A stretch of 64,000 bases of DNA, taken from the NCBI RefSeq assembly GCF_004136015.1, contig NZ_CP024866.1:4661192-4725191 (forward strand). Reading direction: 5' to 3'. The translations under genes and the position numbers were made by a program. This DNA is from Pseudomonas sp. ACM7. GTDB lineage: Bacteria; Pseudomonadota; Gammaproteobacteria; Pseudomonadales; Pseudomonadaceae. Numbering within the stretch: the stretch's first letter is position 1; each line of letters starts with the position of its first letter. The notes under the pieces are model-generated. The model saw only the letters and a list, made by a program, of their open reading frames with translations. It did no database searches and was not told the origin of the DNA. This document shows, piece by piece, positions 1 to 10,726 of this stretch.

Positions 1-184
1 CTGACGCGCACCATGCTGGTCATCTGTCGATGAGTGTGTGAGTGCGCGATCAGTGATTCGTTACTCTGGAATAGGTCATCTCATTGCTGGTGAGGTATGT
101 CAAAACTCGGACTGTTCAAATTCATCCGGGCGTGCTAAAACCTTTGAAGCGCTGATCTAGCTGCTTGAAAAAGAAGGGAAAAAT

Positions 185-481
185 ATGACGAAGTCGGAGT
201 TGATCGAACGAATTGTCACCCATCAAGGGCTGCTCTCATCCAAGGATGTGGAGCTGGCCATCAAGACCATGCTCGAACAAATGTCCCAATGTCTGGCCAC
301 CGGTGATCGTATCGAGATCCGTGGGTTTGGCAGTTTTTCACTGCACTATCGTGCGCCGCGTGTGGGGCGCAACCCGAAAACTGGTCAGTCGGTTAGCCTG
401 GATGGCAAGTTTGTGCCGCATTTCAAGCCGGGGAAGGAATTGCGTGATCGGGTGAATGAGGATGAGGAAGATGATGTCTAG
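185..481 (+). CDS. ihfB: Integration host factor beta subunit
   Basis: The 98-residue product is a complete IHF beta chain. With IhfA it forms the nucleoid protein that binds specific sites and bends DNA sharply, assisting promoters, recombination and replication. The HU/IHF signature is plain: [10 protein letters not shown] near residues 47-56, then GRNPKTG at 61-67 in the DNA-intercalating arm with the conserved proline at 64. The acidic tail (EDEEDD) is normal for this subunit. An AAGAAGGG Shine-Dalgarno stretch precedes the ATG. In Pseudomonas ihfB marks the left border of the O-antigen locus, exactly its place here. The 184 bp upstream hold no gene and probably carry its promoter, which I could not pin down. 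Confidence 0.97.
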   Translation: MTKSELIERIVTHQGLLSSKDVELAIKTMLEQMSQCLATGDRIEIRGFGSFSLHYRAPRVGRNPKTGQSVSLDGKFVPHFKPGKELRDRVNEDEEDDV

Positions 482-484
482 ATC

Positions 485-745
485 GTGAGAAGGAAAATGC
501 TTTTGAAAACATTGCTGCGGTGGTTCCTGCTCCTCTTTGTGCTGTCGGTAATTCTGGCTGTAGTCGTTTTTATGCTTGAGAATCAGCAATCTGTCATAAT
601 CACTTTTGCCGGCTGGTCTAGCGTAGAGGTTTCTGTTTCTAGTTGTTTGATTGTGGCGCTGCTGGTCGGGATGGCCATAGGGCCGGTACTGGGATTTGCC
701 TTAAGGTATCGACGTGGTGTTCGGGGCAATCGGAAATTTAGTTAA
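485..745 (+). CDS. LapA-domain (DUF1049) inner-membrane protein
   Basis: A short 86-residue protein starts with GTG three bases after the ihfB stop. It has two predicted membrane segments, about residues 9-31 and 44-67, joined by a short polar loop (NQQSVIITFAGWSS), and ends in a basic tail. This two-helix pattern with the loop motif is that of the LapA domain, named for lipopolysaccharide assembly protein A, which in enterobacteria acts with LapB in LPS homeostasis. A protein of this type commonly follows ihfB in Pseudomonas. Its role here is inferred only from family and place. It is likely cotranscribed with ihfB. Confidence 0.8.
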   Translation: MRRKMLLKTLLRWFLLLFVLSVILAVVVFMLENQQSVIITFAGWSSVEVSVSSCLIVALLVGMAIGPVLGFALRYRRGVRGNRKFS

Positions 746-789
746 CTATTGGCGCAGTAGCCTTTAAAAGAATGGGTTGGATGAAGTGT

Positions 790-1842
790 ATGCAAGAAAA
801 TAGCTCTGATAGCCAAAGCTTGAATGAAATTGATTTATTCGAATTTCTAAAAGGGATTTGGGAGCAGCGTCAGCTAATTGCTGTTGTTACGGCGTTGTTT
901 TTGTGCGCAGCAGCCGCATACGCTTGGTTAAGTGAGCCCGTCTATGAGGCGCGAGCTTATGTATTACCGCCAACCCAGAGTGATATTGAAAATTTTAACC
1001 TGGGGCGATCAGAGAGCTCCGATCTGAAGCCTTACTCGGTAAAGAATGTTTACAATGCGTTCGTCAGCAACTTACAGTCTGAATCATTGCGACGTGATTT
1101 TTTTAAAGAGGTTTATTTACCTTCGTTAAGTGAGTCTGATCGTCAAAAGTCGCAAGACACTTTGTATCGTCAATTCCTGAAGGATATTACTGTCATTCAG
1201 CCGATTAAAGAATTTCCTGATCGATTCTCTGTGTACGCGCTGAGTAATAACTCTGAAGTGTCGGTGGAATGGTTGCGTGAATACATCGACAGGGCCAGTG
1301 TTGCAACGGAAAAAGAGATCATCAAGAACTACTCCAAAGAAGTCGAGATGCGAGCCCGTAATATCGCCGTGCAGATACAGATGTTACGGGATAACGCAGC
1401 GAATAAGCGCAGGGATACCGTTTTACAGTTGCGTGAGGCGGAGCGGGTCGCCGGCGCCATTGGCTTGGAAAATCACCAGATCATTTCTGGTGGTGTCACC
1501 GGGGAAGTGGCCGGCTCAGTTGATCCACGGCTAATTTACCTGCGTGGCACAAAGGCGTTGGCGGCCGAGGAAAAAACTCTTCAAGCGAGAGAGTCGGATG
1601 ATCCGTTTATCGGTGATTTGCGCAAGCTTCAAGGCCAATATGATTTCTACAAAGCTTTGAACGTTAAAGCTGAAGACATAGCTGTGTATCGACTGGATGG
1701 TGTCATTCAGCCTCCTGATTCGCCAATCAAACCCAAAAAGGCGTTGATTTTGGTGCTGGGTATGGTCTTGGGGGGTAGCTTGGGTGTGATTCTGGGCTTG
1801 ATTCGCCAGATCTGGATGCGCAACAGAAACAAAATAGCCTAA
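790..1842 (+). CDS. wzz: O-antigen chain length determinant protein Wzz
   Basis: Polysaccharide co-polymerase of the Wzz family. It works with Wzy in the inner membrane to set the modal number of O-antigen repeats. The protein has the classic layout: a cytoplasmic N-terminus with the EIDLFEFLKGIWEQR start of the Wzz domain, a first membrane helix about 30 residues in, a long periplasmic helical region, a proline-rich segment (PPDSPIKPKK) and a second helix (ALILVLGMVLGG) at the C-terminus. Three in-frame ATGs lie at 772, 781 and 790 and none has a strong ribosome site; I chose 790 and the length differs by only six residues. It is separated from the rest of the locus by a terminator and the rfaH gene, so it may be a separate transcription unit. 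Confidence 0.93.
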   Translation: MQENSSDSQSLNEIDLFEFLKGIWEQRQLIAVVTALFLCAAAAYAWLSEPVYEARAYVLPPTQSDIENFNLGRSESSDLKPYSVKNVYNAFVSNLQSESLRRDFFKEVYLPSLSESDRQKSQDTLYRQFLKDITVIQPIKEFPDRFSVYALSNNSEVSVEWLREYIDRASVATEKEIIKNYSKEVEMRARNIAVQIQMLRDNAANKRRDTVLQLREAERVAGAIGLENHQIISGGVTGEVAGSVDPRLIYLRGTKALAAEEKTLQARESDDPFIGDLRKLQGQYDFYKALNVKAEDIAVYRLDGVIQPPDSPIKPKKALILVLGMVLGGSLGVILGLIRQIWMRNRNKIA

Positions 1843-1849
1843 AGGCTCG

Positions 1850-1880
1850 GCCACCAATAGCATTGGTGGCTGATATTTAG
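1850..1880 (+). terminator. Hairpin terminator after wzz
   Basis: A perfect 9-bp stem (GCCACCAAT, loop AGC, ATTGGTGGC) at 1850-1870 begins eight bases after the wzz stop. It is followed by TGATATTTAG, a weak T-rich tail. It probably ends the wzz transcript before the rfaH region. Confidence 0.65.
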
Positions 1881-2183
1881 AAGTTGATGTCAAAGTCACG
1901 TGCCAAGATCGGTCTAGCGCAGCGTACGGCAGATGCTCAAATCCCCTCTTCTCGGCTAACGGATTTAGCTCCAGTGGTCGTATAATCCACGGCTTTGGCG
2001 CCTAAAGGTCTTGGTAGGAGGCATAATACCTCTTCATTGACCACGGGATTCACTCCTGTACTCGTGCAGATATGAGACCCGATCCGTCGGATTGGGCGGG
2101 CGATTACGACTAAAAACGGTGTCAGGATTTTCACTCCACAGGCAGTGGGTCCGAGTCGCCGGAGCAGGCAATAGTGTTGGGAT
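1881..2183 (+). other. Non-coding leader between wzz and rfaH
   Basis: About 300 bp without a credible gene. Short antisense reading frames here look like noise. The stretch presumably holds the promoter for rfaH and, by read-through, the O-antigen operon. I see no clear operator or riboswitch. Confidence 0.5.
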
Positions 2184-2708
2184 ATGGATATGAACATTCG
2201 CGGCGCAGCCAGTAGTTCCGAGTCGCTCGCAGGGGCGTGGTATTTGGTGCAATGCAAATCCAGACAGGATCATCGAGCGGAGGAAAACCTTTTACGTCAA
2301 GGGTATGTCTGTGCCCGCCCTGTCTGCCGCCGTGGCCGTATCGTGCGAGGCCGGCGTGAGTATGTTCAAGAGTCTCTATTTCCAGGTTATCTATTCATCA
2401 ACCTGCCTGCCAATGCCAATTGGTCCTCTGTACGTTCAACCCGCGGTGTCGTTCGTCTTGTCAGTTTCGGAGGCATGCCTTTGCCTGTGTGTGCAGATCT
2501 GGTTACGCAATTACAAGCGCGTGTCGAGCCAATAGAATGCCTCCCATTCAGTAGTGGCGACAGCGTGAGAATTCTTGACGAAGGATTTGCAGAGCTTGAA
2601 GCCGTATTTCTGACGATGGATGGTGAAGAACGAGCCATCCTGTTGGTTGATTTTTTGAACCGCCAGCAGCAGGTGAGCCTGTCGTTGGCAAAAATTTCAG
2701 CGCTCTGA
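2184..2708 (+). CDS. rfaH: RfaH-type transcription antiterminator (NusG paralogue)
   Basis: NusG-family elongation factor of 174 residues. RfaH is recruited to RNA polymerase paused at an ops element. It suppresses pausing and Rho termination through long horizontally acquired operons and helps couple translation. The N-terminal NGN domain shows WYLVQCKSRQDHRAEENL, the basic stretch RRGRIVRGRREYVQ and ESLFPGYLFI, all aligning well with enterobacterial RfaH. The C-terminal KOW-like part contains GDSVRILDEGF and DGEERAILLVDFLN, the RfaH-type version rather than the NusG one. The start could be either of two ATGs six bases apart. A GGCGGTAG ops sequence lies 86 bp downstream of its stop, just before the O-antigen operon, which strongly supports a dedicated regulator of that operon. 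Confidence 0.92.
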   Translation: MDMNIRGAASSSESLAGAWYLVQCKSRQDHRAEENLLRQGYVCARPVCRRGRIVRGRREYVQESLFPGYLFINLPANANWSSVRSTRGVVRLVSFGGMPLPVCADLVTQLQARVEPIECLPFSSGDSVRILDEGFAELEAVFLTMDGEERAILLVDFLNRQQQVSLSLAKISAL

Positions 2709-2794
2709 TACCTGTCGTTAATTAGATAGCGTATTAGAAGTAGCTGTTGACATTGCTGAGCCCACGTTTTCAGGAATTCGACGGAAAATCCTGG

Positions 2795-2811
2795 GGCGGT
2801 AGCGTGTCTTT
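2795..2811 (+). promoter_or_regulatory. ops element (RfaH recruitment site) before the O-antigen operon
   Basis: The sequence GGCGGTAGCGTGTCTTT contains the invariant GGCGGTAG of the operon polarity suppressor and continues GCGTG as in the JUMPStart sequences of enterobacterial O-antigen operons. It lies in the 187-bp gap between rfaH and wbpA, on the coding strand and in the leader, as the RfaH mechanism requires. A GTAGCTGTTGA stretch near 2742, resembling the upstream half of JUMPStart, is also present but spaced differently. Confidence 0.88.
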
Positions 2812-2898
2812 ATCATCGATGTTTCGCCTGGCTTAGCCATAAGTCATCAGAAACATCAACCATTTTATCGCTCATCAGCCTGAGCCGGAGCAAGTTTG

Positions 2899-5213
<2,315 letters not shown>

Positions 5214-5224
5214 AGAACGTCTAT

Positions 5225-5275
5225 CTGCGTCTCTAGCAATTATCAAGCGACATAATTGATTGCTAGGAGACGCAG
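5225..5275. repeat. Long imperfect hairpin between wbpB and wbpD
   Basis: CTGCGTCTC-TAGCAAT-TAT at 5225-5243 pairs with the sequence at 5252-5275 that ends GCTAGGAGACGCAG, giving roughly 19 paired bases around an 8-nt loop, with one base and a few others bulged. There is no T tract, so it is not a simple terminator. The 184-bp gap is unusually wide inside this tightly packed operon. Confidence 0.7.
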
Positions 5276-5397
5276 CGATGAGGTGGATCTCTGGAACAAA
5301 TCAATCGGATAAAAATATCCTAACGGGATGACCTTCCATCGATTGGCTGCAGACCAGAAAATACTAGTTTTTTTAATGGCAAACCCTGGAGTATGAA

Positions 5398-5979
5398 GTG
5401 AATTTCTCCGTTCATAGCAGCGCAATAGTCGATGAAGGGGCAGTCATCGGTGAAGGCACCCGCGTCTGGCATTTTGTTCATGTTTGTGGTGGGGCTCGGA
5501 TTGGCAAAGGCGTCTCATTAGGCCAAAACGTCTTTATCGGTAATAAGGTTGTCGTTGGGGATTTTTGTAAGATTCAAAACAATGTTTCGGTCTACGACAA
5601 CGTTACTCTGGAAGATGGCGTATTCTGCGGGCCGAGCATGGTATTTACTAATGTTTATAACCCTCGTTCGCTAATAGAGCGCAAAGACCAGTACCGGGAT
5701 ACGTTAGTGCAAAAAGGCGCCACGTTAGGCGCGAATTGTACGATTGTTTGCGGTGTTGTCATCGGGAAGTTTGCGTTTGTCGGCGCAGGGGCGGTTATTA
5801 ATCGGGACGTGCCAGCGTACGCTTTGATGGTGGGGGTTCCTGCTCGCCAAATAGGCTGGATGAGTGAGTTCGGGGAGCAGTTGAAGCTTCCTGTGAGAGG
5901 TTCTGGCGAAGTGAAATGTGAGCATAGTGGTGCTTCCTATGTTCTTGCTGACAATGTCGTTACAAAATTGGATGCATGA
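5398..5979 (+). CDS. wbpD: UDP-GlcNAc3NA N-acetyltransferase WbpD (left-handed beta-helix)
   Basis: Acetylates the 3-amino group of UDP-GlcNAc(3NH2)A with acetyl-CoA, giving the 2,3-diacetamido uronic acid. The 193-residue protein is a hexapeptide-repeat acyltransferase: many [LIV]-G-x-x-x-x turns run from about residue 10 to 155 ([38 protein letters not shown]). It carries the catalytic-loop sequence FTNVYNPRS seen in WbpD and related sugar N-acetyltransferases. The start is GTG at 5398, seven bases after a GGAG. Its stop overlaps the wbpE start by ATGA, so the two are translationally coupled. Confidence 0.92.
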   Translation: MNFSVHSSAIVDEGAVIGEGTRVWHFVHVCGGARIGKGVSLGQNVFIGNKVVVGDFCKIQNNVSVYDNVTLEDGVFCGPSMVFTNVYNPRSLIERKDQYRDTLVQKGATLGANCTIVCGVVIGKFAFVGAGAVINRDVPAYALMVGVPARQIGWMSEFGEQLKLPVRGSGEVKCEHSGASYVLADNVVTKLDA

Positions 5980-7079
5980 GTCTAATGATTGAATTTATTG
6001 ATCTAAAACGGCAGCAGTCCCGGATTAAAACTCAGCTTGATGCTGCGATCCAGAAGGTATTGGCGCACGGTCAGTATATTTTGGGGCCAGAAGTTTCTGA
6101 GTTGGAAGAAAAACTGGCAAGTAAGGTAGGTGCCAAATATTGCATTACCTGCGCCAACGGTACAGACGCGCTTCAGATCGCTCTGATGGCTTTAGGTGTA
6201 GGACCTGGTGATGAAGTTATTACCCCCGGGTTCAGCTATATTGCGACAGCCGAAGCAGCCGTCATATTGGGCGCAAAGGTCGTATATGTGGACGTTGATC
6301 CATTGACATATAACCTTGATCCCAGATTGTTAGAGTCAAAAATCACAGCCAATACCAAGGCCATTATTCCTGTTTCGTTGTATGGCCAATGTGCGGACTT
6401 CGATGCAATTAATGCTGTAGCGGAGAAGTATCAGATTCCGGTCATAGAAGACGCAGCGCAGAGCTTTGGCGCAGCGTACAAAGATCAGCAGTCATGCGGG
6501 TTGACGACGATTGCTTGCACTAGTTTTTTCCCAAGTAAGCCATTAGGCTGCTACGGGGATGGCGGAGCTATGTTCACCAATGACGAAAAGCTTGCCGTTG
6601 TACTTCGTCAAATTGCGCGCCATGGTCAAGATCGTCGGTATCACCATATAAGAATTGGTGTAAATAGTCGGATTGATACTTTGCAAGCTGCAATCCTGCT
6701 TGAGAAATTATCTATTTTTGATGAAGAAGTCGAGCTTCGACAAGCTGTCGCAGCACGTTATGATCGACTATTAGCAGAGGCGGGAGTTGAATCGACACCG
6801 CACATTCATCCTGATAATAAAAGTGTTTATGCACAATATACTATACGCGTAGAACATCGCGAGCAGTTGCAAAAAAAACTTAAGGATGACGGGGTGCCGA
6901 CGGTAGTGCATTACCCTATTCCTCTGAATAAACAACCAGCAGTCGCTGATCAATCGGCCTCCTTACCTGTTGGAGACGAAGTGGCTCGCACTGTACTGAG
7001 TCTTCCGATGCACCCTTATCTTAGCGAAACGGACCAATCGCGAATTGTTGAGTCTTTAAGACGAGCGCTTGATGCATAA
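5976..7079 (+). CDS. wbpE: UDP-sugar 3-aminotransferase WbpE (DegT/DnrJ/EryC1)
   Basis: PLP-dependent aminotransferase that uses glutamate to aminate the 3-keto intermediate made by WbpB. The fold type I landmarks are visible: [12 protein letters not shown] near residue 60, EDAAQSFGA with the PLP aspartate, and the Schiff-base lysine in [14 protein letters not shown] near residue 188. [17 protein letters not shown] and the [11 protein letters not shown] segment are characteristic of WbpE. ATG at 5976 overlaps the wbpD stop; an ATG at 5985 (MIEFIDLK) matches the family start and is an equally good choice. It completes the wbpABDE set needed for UDP-2,3-diacetamido-glucuronic acid. Confidence 0.94.
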   Translation: MSLMIEFIDLKRQQSRIKTQLDAAIQKVLAHGQYILGPEVSELEEKLASKVGAKYCITCANGTDALQIALMALGVGPGDEVITPGFSYIATAEAAVILGAKVVYVDVDPLTYNLDPRLLESKITANTKAIIPVSLYGQCADFDAINAVAEKYQIPVIEDAAQSFGAAYKDQQSCGLTTIACTSFFPSKPLGCYGDGGAMFTNDEKLAVVLRQIARHGQDRRYHHIRIGVNSRIDTLQAAILLEKLSIFDEEVELRQAVAARYDRLLAEAGVESTPHIHPDNKSVYAQYTIRVEHREQLQKKLKDDGVPTVVHYPIPLNKQPAVADQSASLPVGDEVARTVLSLPMHPYLSETDQSRIVESLRRALDA

Positions 7080-7161
7080 CCAATGATTTTGTGTATGAGC
7101 CCTGCTTTTATAGGGATCGTGTGGCAATAATATTAAGATTGATTGAGTGCTGAGTGTGTCG

Positions 7162-8532
7162 ATGCGATTCTGGAAAAGCTTGGGACGATATAAGTCAAAT
7201 GATTTTATCAGAGCCGTGGGTGTGCTGGTCGGAGGAACTGCGATAGCTCAAGTCATAATGTTACTTTTGCTTCCGCTACTGACCCGGCTATATACCCCTG
7301 AGGATTTTAGTGTCTTATCAATATACTTAGCGTTGCTTAGCATTATCTCTGTAGCGGCGACATTGAGGTTCGAGTTGGCCATTCCGATTCCTGAGGACGA
7401 TGCGGAAGCGATAAATATATTGTTTTTGGGCGTTTTATCATCACTGTTCGTTGCGATGATAATTGGGCTTGTGGTGAGTTTGTTTTCGGCCGAACTCTCA
7501 TTAATATTTGGTAAGCCCAGTTTGCAATATTATTTATGGGTCTTGCCTGTAGGGATATTTTTTGCGGGTTGCTACAGTGCATTGCAGTTTTGGGCCAGTC
7601 GCAAGAAAAGGTTCTCGGATATTGCAAAAACTAAAGTACAACAAGCTGTTGGGGCTGCAACAGTGCAGTTGTTGTTTGGCGTGTTTGCCAGTAGCCCTTT
7701 AGGTTTGATTTTAGGGCAAACGATAAATAATGGCGCAGGTGCAGTCGGGCTTGCGCAAAAAAGTAACTCAGTAGATAAAGCTTTGTTGAAAAGCGTGAAT
7801 CTACGCGCGATGTTCGAGTTGTTTAAGAAGTACGATCGATTTCCAAAGTATTCGATGCTCGAAGGATTGGCCAATAACGCCGCAATACAGGTGCCTGTCA
7901 TTATTATTGCGAGTTTGGCTGCAGGACCTGAGGCCGGATATTTACTTTTGGCGATGCAATTAATGCAGGCCCCCGTTAGCCTCGTAGGTAGTGCAGTTTC
8001 TCAGGTATATTTGTCCAAAGCCCCAGAGATGCAACGAGCGGGTGATCTTTCGGGTTTCACGTCCGATACGCTTATAGGCTTGATTAAGGTAGGGATCATC
8101 CCCCTCGTAATTGCTGGCGTAGTGGCACCGTATGCGTTCCCGTTCGTTTTTGGCGAGCAGTGGCATCGAGCGGGCGAGATAATTCTATACATGGTTCCCT
8201 GGATCGCAATGCAACTGTTGGCGTCTCCCATTTCCATGGCTCTTCACATCACAAATAATCAGCCTGCTGCAATGTTATTGCAGTTCAGTGGCTTATTACT
8301 TCGAGTAGGGGCTGTTACAGTCTCTGCGCTTTGGTTTAAAAACATATTAACTGAAGTCTATGCGGTTTCCGGATTTTTGTTTTACGCAATCTATCTGATC
8401 ATTGTGATGAAAGTAACCCAGGTAAAAGCCTGGGAGTTGCTTTGCAAAGTAAAATTTATTGCTGGAGCGGTAGTAATTATGTTTTTTGCTGCGCTGTTAT
8501 ACGTGATGCGTCAGCGTTTTTTTTTAATGTAA
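7162..8532 (+). CDS. wzx: O-antigen flippase Wzx
   Basis: Polytopic inner-membrane protein of about 456 residues with the hydrophobicity of a 12-14 helix MATE/MOP exporter. It begins with the polysaccharide-synthase N-terminus (GGTAIAQVIMLLLLPLLTRLYTPEDF), where the RLYTPEDF-type motif after the first helix is a hallmark of Wzx and related flippases. Such proteins move undecaprenyl-linked O-units across the membrane. It lies directly before the polymerase gene, the usual pairing. An in-frame GTG at 7147 would add five residues; neither start has a strong ribosome site. The DNA is AT-rich with rare codons, as usual for wzx. Confidence 0.88.
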   Translation: MRFWKSLGRYKSNDFIRAVGVLVGGTAIAQVIMLLLLPLLTRLYTPEDFSVLSIYLALLSIISVAATLRFELAIPIPEDDAEAINILFLGVLSSLFVAMIIGLVVSLFSAELSLIFGKPSLQYYLWVLPVGIFFAGCYSALQFWASRKKRFSDIAKTKVQQAVGAATVQLLFGVFASSPLGLILGQTINNGAGAVGLAQKSNSVDKALLKSVNLRAMFELFKKYDRFPKYSMLEGLANNAAIQVPVIIIASLAAGPEAGYLLLAMQLMQAPVSLVGSAVSQVYLSKAPEMQRAGDLSGFTSDTLIGLIKVGIIPLVIAGVVAPYAFPFVFGEQWHRAGEIILYMVPWIAMQLLASPISMALHITNNQPAAMLLQFSGLLLRVGAVTVSALWFKNILTEVYAVSGFLFYAIYLIIVMKVTQVKAWELLCKVKFIAGAVVIMFFAALLYVMRQRFFLM

Positions 8533-8541
8533 GAGGTGTGT

Positions 8542-9771
8542 ATGTTTTTTTATAATTTAACAAGCACCCGAGTGGCTGTTTTCTTGTTTGTACTGGCTAT
8601 ATCGCTGGTCTATATGTGGCTTCCGCTTTTTGTGAATTTTGCTTTGTTATCCAGCGCGTATTTTTTGAAACTCGCCTTCATGACGTTCTTCTCTATTGTC
8701 AGCGTGCTTGTTGGGTATAGTATTCCAATTTTCGACTCTCGTTTCAGGCCGCAGGCGGTCAGGATACGAGTGGGCGCCAATACTGTTCATTTTTTTGTTT
8801 GGGCAGTGTTTGTGGTTTTCTTGGTTATTACTCTGTATACCGCGCCGGCAATTCCAATACTATCGGCGTTGTCGGGTGCAGATACGGACGAGTTGAGCAT
8901 TCAACGGGGTGCCTTCCTTAAGGGGCGTGAGGGCGCAGAAGTTGCATTAATATACATCAGTACAATTTTTGTAAGTGCATTTTTACCTTACAGCCTGGCG
9001 AAGATGTTTATCGATAAGCATAGATTTCGCTATGTTTTTCTCCTCGTCTTTTTTGGGTATTCAATAAGTTTTTTGCAAAAAGCGCTTTTCTTGAATGCGC
9101 TGTTGCCGTTGTTTTATGTGGCGTCACAGAGAAAAAAAATCAGTTTGACAACCGCGGTGATGATCGTTGCTGGGTGCAGTGCGGTTTTGTATCTCGTGAC
9201 TATACTGTCTATGGGTGGAGCAGGTAACTCTAGCGTCGTAGTTGAAAGTGGCGGGGTTTCAAGTCCAGACTTTTACAGCTCCAAATACCTTCCGTCTGGA
9301 GCGATTGATCACCTGGTGTGGCGTATTGTTGCTGTTCCAATGTTTACAGCGGCAGATACCTTGGTTGTTTTAAAACAACAATTCGATGATCTTCCGTTGC
9401 TGGGTGCTACAAGTACTTTTTTTTCCGGATTGTTTTCGCTGGATCGCGTTTATCTAGAGAAGCTTGTCTTTGAGTACGAGTGGGGATGGAACGAAACAGC
9501 AAACTCCAATGCAGTATTTTTTACTGAGGGGTTTGCTAATTTCGGCTGGTTTGGTGTCTGGTTTTATTCCTTTTTTGTCGGGCAAACATTTCGGTGGTTT
9601 AAAACCTCTGATGATCACGCATTCAAAGCTTTATGGCTTATATATTTCTTAGGTTTATTTACGGGCGGGCTGATTGGAACGCTGTTAAGTAACGGATATC
9701 TGCTGATGTTTTTGGCAAATTTCTTCTTAAGAGTTCGGGATAAAGAGTCCGTCACCGTGCGGGCCAACTAG
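8542..9771 (+). CDS. wzy: Probable O-antigen polymerase Wzy
   Basis: A very hydrophobic protein of about 409 residues with roughly ten to twelve membrane segments and a larger extracytoplasmic region near residues 225-290. It contains the tail region NAVFFTEGFANFGWFGVWFYSFFVG, a pattern (an acidic residue, then GFANFG..G) often seen near the end of Wzy polymerases. Sequence conservation in Wzy is low, so the call rests on topology, that motif and position right after wzx in a Wzx/Wzy-type cluster. ATG at 8542 is chosen, with AAGAGG just upstream; the stop of wzx is nine bases before it. Confidence 0.82.
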   Translation: MFFYNLTSTRVAVFLFVLAISLVYMWLPLFVNFALLSSAYFLKLAFMTFFSIVSVLVGYSIPIFDSRFRPQAVRIRVGANTVHFFVWAVFVVFLVITLYTAPAIPILSALSGADTDELSIQRGAFLKGREGAEVALIYISTIFVSAFLPYSLAKMFIDKHRFRYVFLLVFFGYSISFLQKALFLNALLPLFYVASQRKKISLTTAVMIVAGCSAVLYLVTILSMGGAGNSSVVVESGGVSSPDFYSSKYLPSGAIDHLVWRIVAVPMFTAADTLVVLKQQFDDLPLLGATSTFFSGLFSLDRVYLEKLVFEYEWGWNETANSNAVFFTEGFANFGWFGVWFYSFFVGQTFRWFKTSDDHAFKALWLIYFLGLFTGGLIGTLLSNGYLLMFLANFFLRVRDKESVTVRAN

Positions 9772-9801
9772 TTTTCTGGAATTTTGATTAAAGGAGCTCG
9801 C

Positions 9802-10695
9802 ATGAGTGACCTGAACGTTAGCGTAGTGGTTGCAGTAAAAAATGAAGAGAAATACGTCCAGTCGGCGATGCTCAGTATTCTCAAACAGCGAGGTTTGATT
9901 TTTGAGCTGGTTGTGGTGGACGACGGCTCTGAGGATGAGACATACAACATTCTATGTTCGCTCGCCGCCGAGCATAAAAATATGCGGTTGTTAAAAAACC
10001 CGAAGGCGGGTAAGTGCTCTGCATTCAACTATGGTGTGTCTCACGCTACGGGGCGTTTTACCTGTATTTACGCAGGTGACGATCTCATGCCCGAGGGGAG
10101 CCTCGCCGCGCGCTTTGCTATGGTTTCAGGTTTCGGTGAGACCGATGCAGTTGTCGGTTTGTGCAAGTTGATTACGCTTTCTGAAAACAAGAAATTCGAT
10201 GGACACCTCGTTCCTAAGCGTGCAGGCCAGGGGGGGTTGACTGGCGTATCTTATATGATGAGCCTGCAAGTGGTTTCCAAAATATTTCCAGTTCCCGAGA
10301 TACTTCCGAATGAAGATACTTGGATGGAGTTGGCAGTAACTCATTTTGTAGAATGGAATATCGTCCATTCCGATATTGTGGGTTGTATGTGGCGTGTCCA
10401 TAGTGGAAATAGCATTAACATGCTTGTGGACTTTCCTACTTATAATAAAAAGCTTACGCCGCGGATGGCTGCAATCGGTCTATTTTACGAGCGCCACTCT
10501 TCGGAATTATCAAGAAATTCCAGAGACGAACTTTATCAAAAGGTTAAGTGCGAGACGAGTCGCTCGCAGGGCGATATAGTTGGTATTTTGCTTTCAAAAA
10601 CAAGTTTGATTAATAGGTTGAGAGCGCTGTCGGCGTGCAACAGCTTCTTTTATAATCTTCGAAAAAAATTGTACGGACTTCTCTCCGGCTGGTGA
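9802..10695 (+). CDS. Family 2 glycosyltransferase
   Basis: A cytoplasmic GT-A transferase of 297 residues. The N-terminus (NVSVVVAVKNEEKYV) and nucleotide-binding acidic motif VVVDDGSEDET near residue 40 are typical GT2. YAGDDLMPEGS around residue 95 supplies the metal-binding D-x-D-like site, and LPNEDTWMEL the probable catalytic ED. ATG at 9802 is preferred because AAAGGAG lies seven bases upstream. It sits between wzy and the amidotransferase genes, so it may add the amidinated sugar, but the donor and acceptor cannot be read from sequence. Confidence 0.85.
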   Translation: MSDLNVSVVVAVKNEEKYVQSAMLSILKQRGLIFELVVVDDGSEDETYNILCSLAAEHKNMRLLKNPKAGKCSAFNYGVSHATGRFTCIYAGDDLMPEGSLAARFAMVSGFGETDAVVGLCKLITLSENKKFDGHLVPKRAGQGGLTGVSYMMSLQVVSKIFPVPEILPNEDTWMELAVTHFVEWNIVHSDIVGCMWRVHSGNSINMLVDFPTYNKKLTPRMAAIGLFYERHSSELSRNSRDELYQKVKCETSRSQGDIVGILLSKTSLINRLRALSACNSFFYNLRKKLYGLLSGW

Positions 10696-10726
10696 GAGTA
10701 CAATTCGTGTCCGCTTGGGGTGATCT

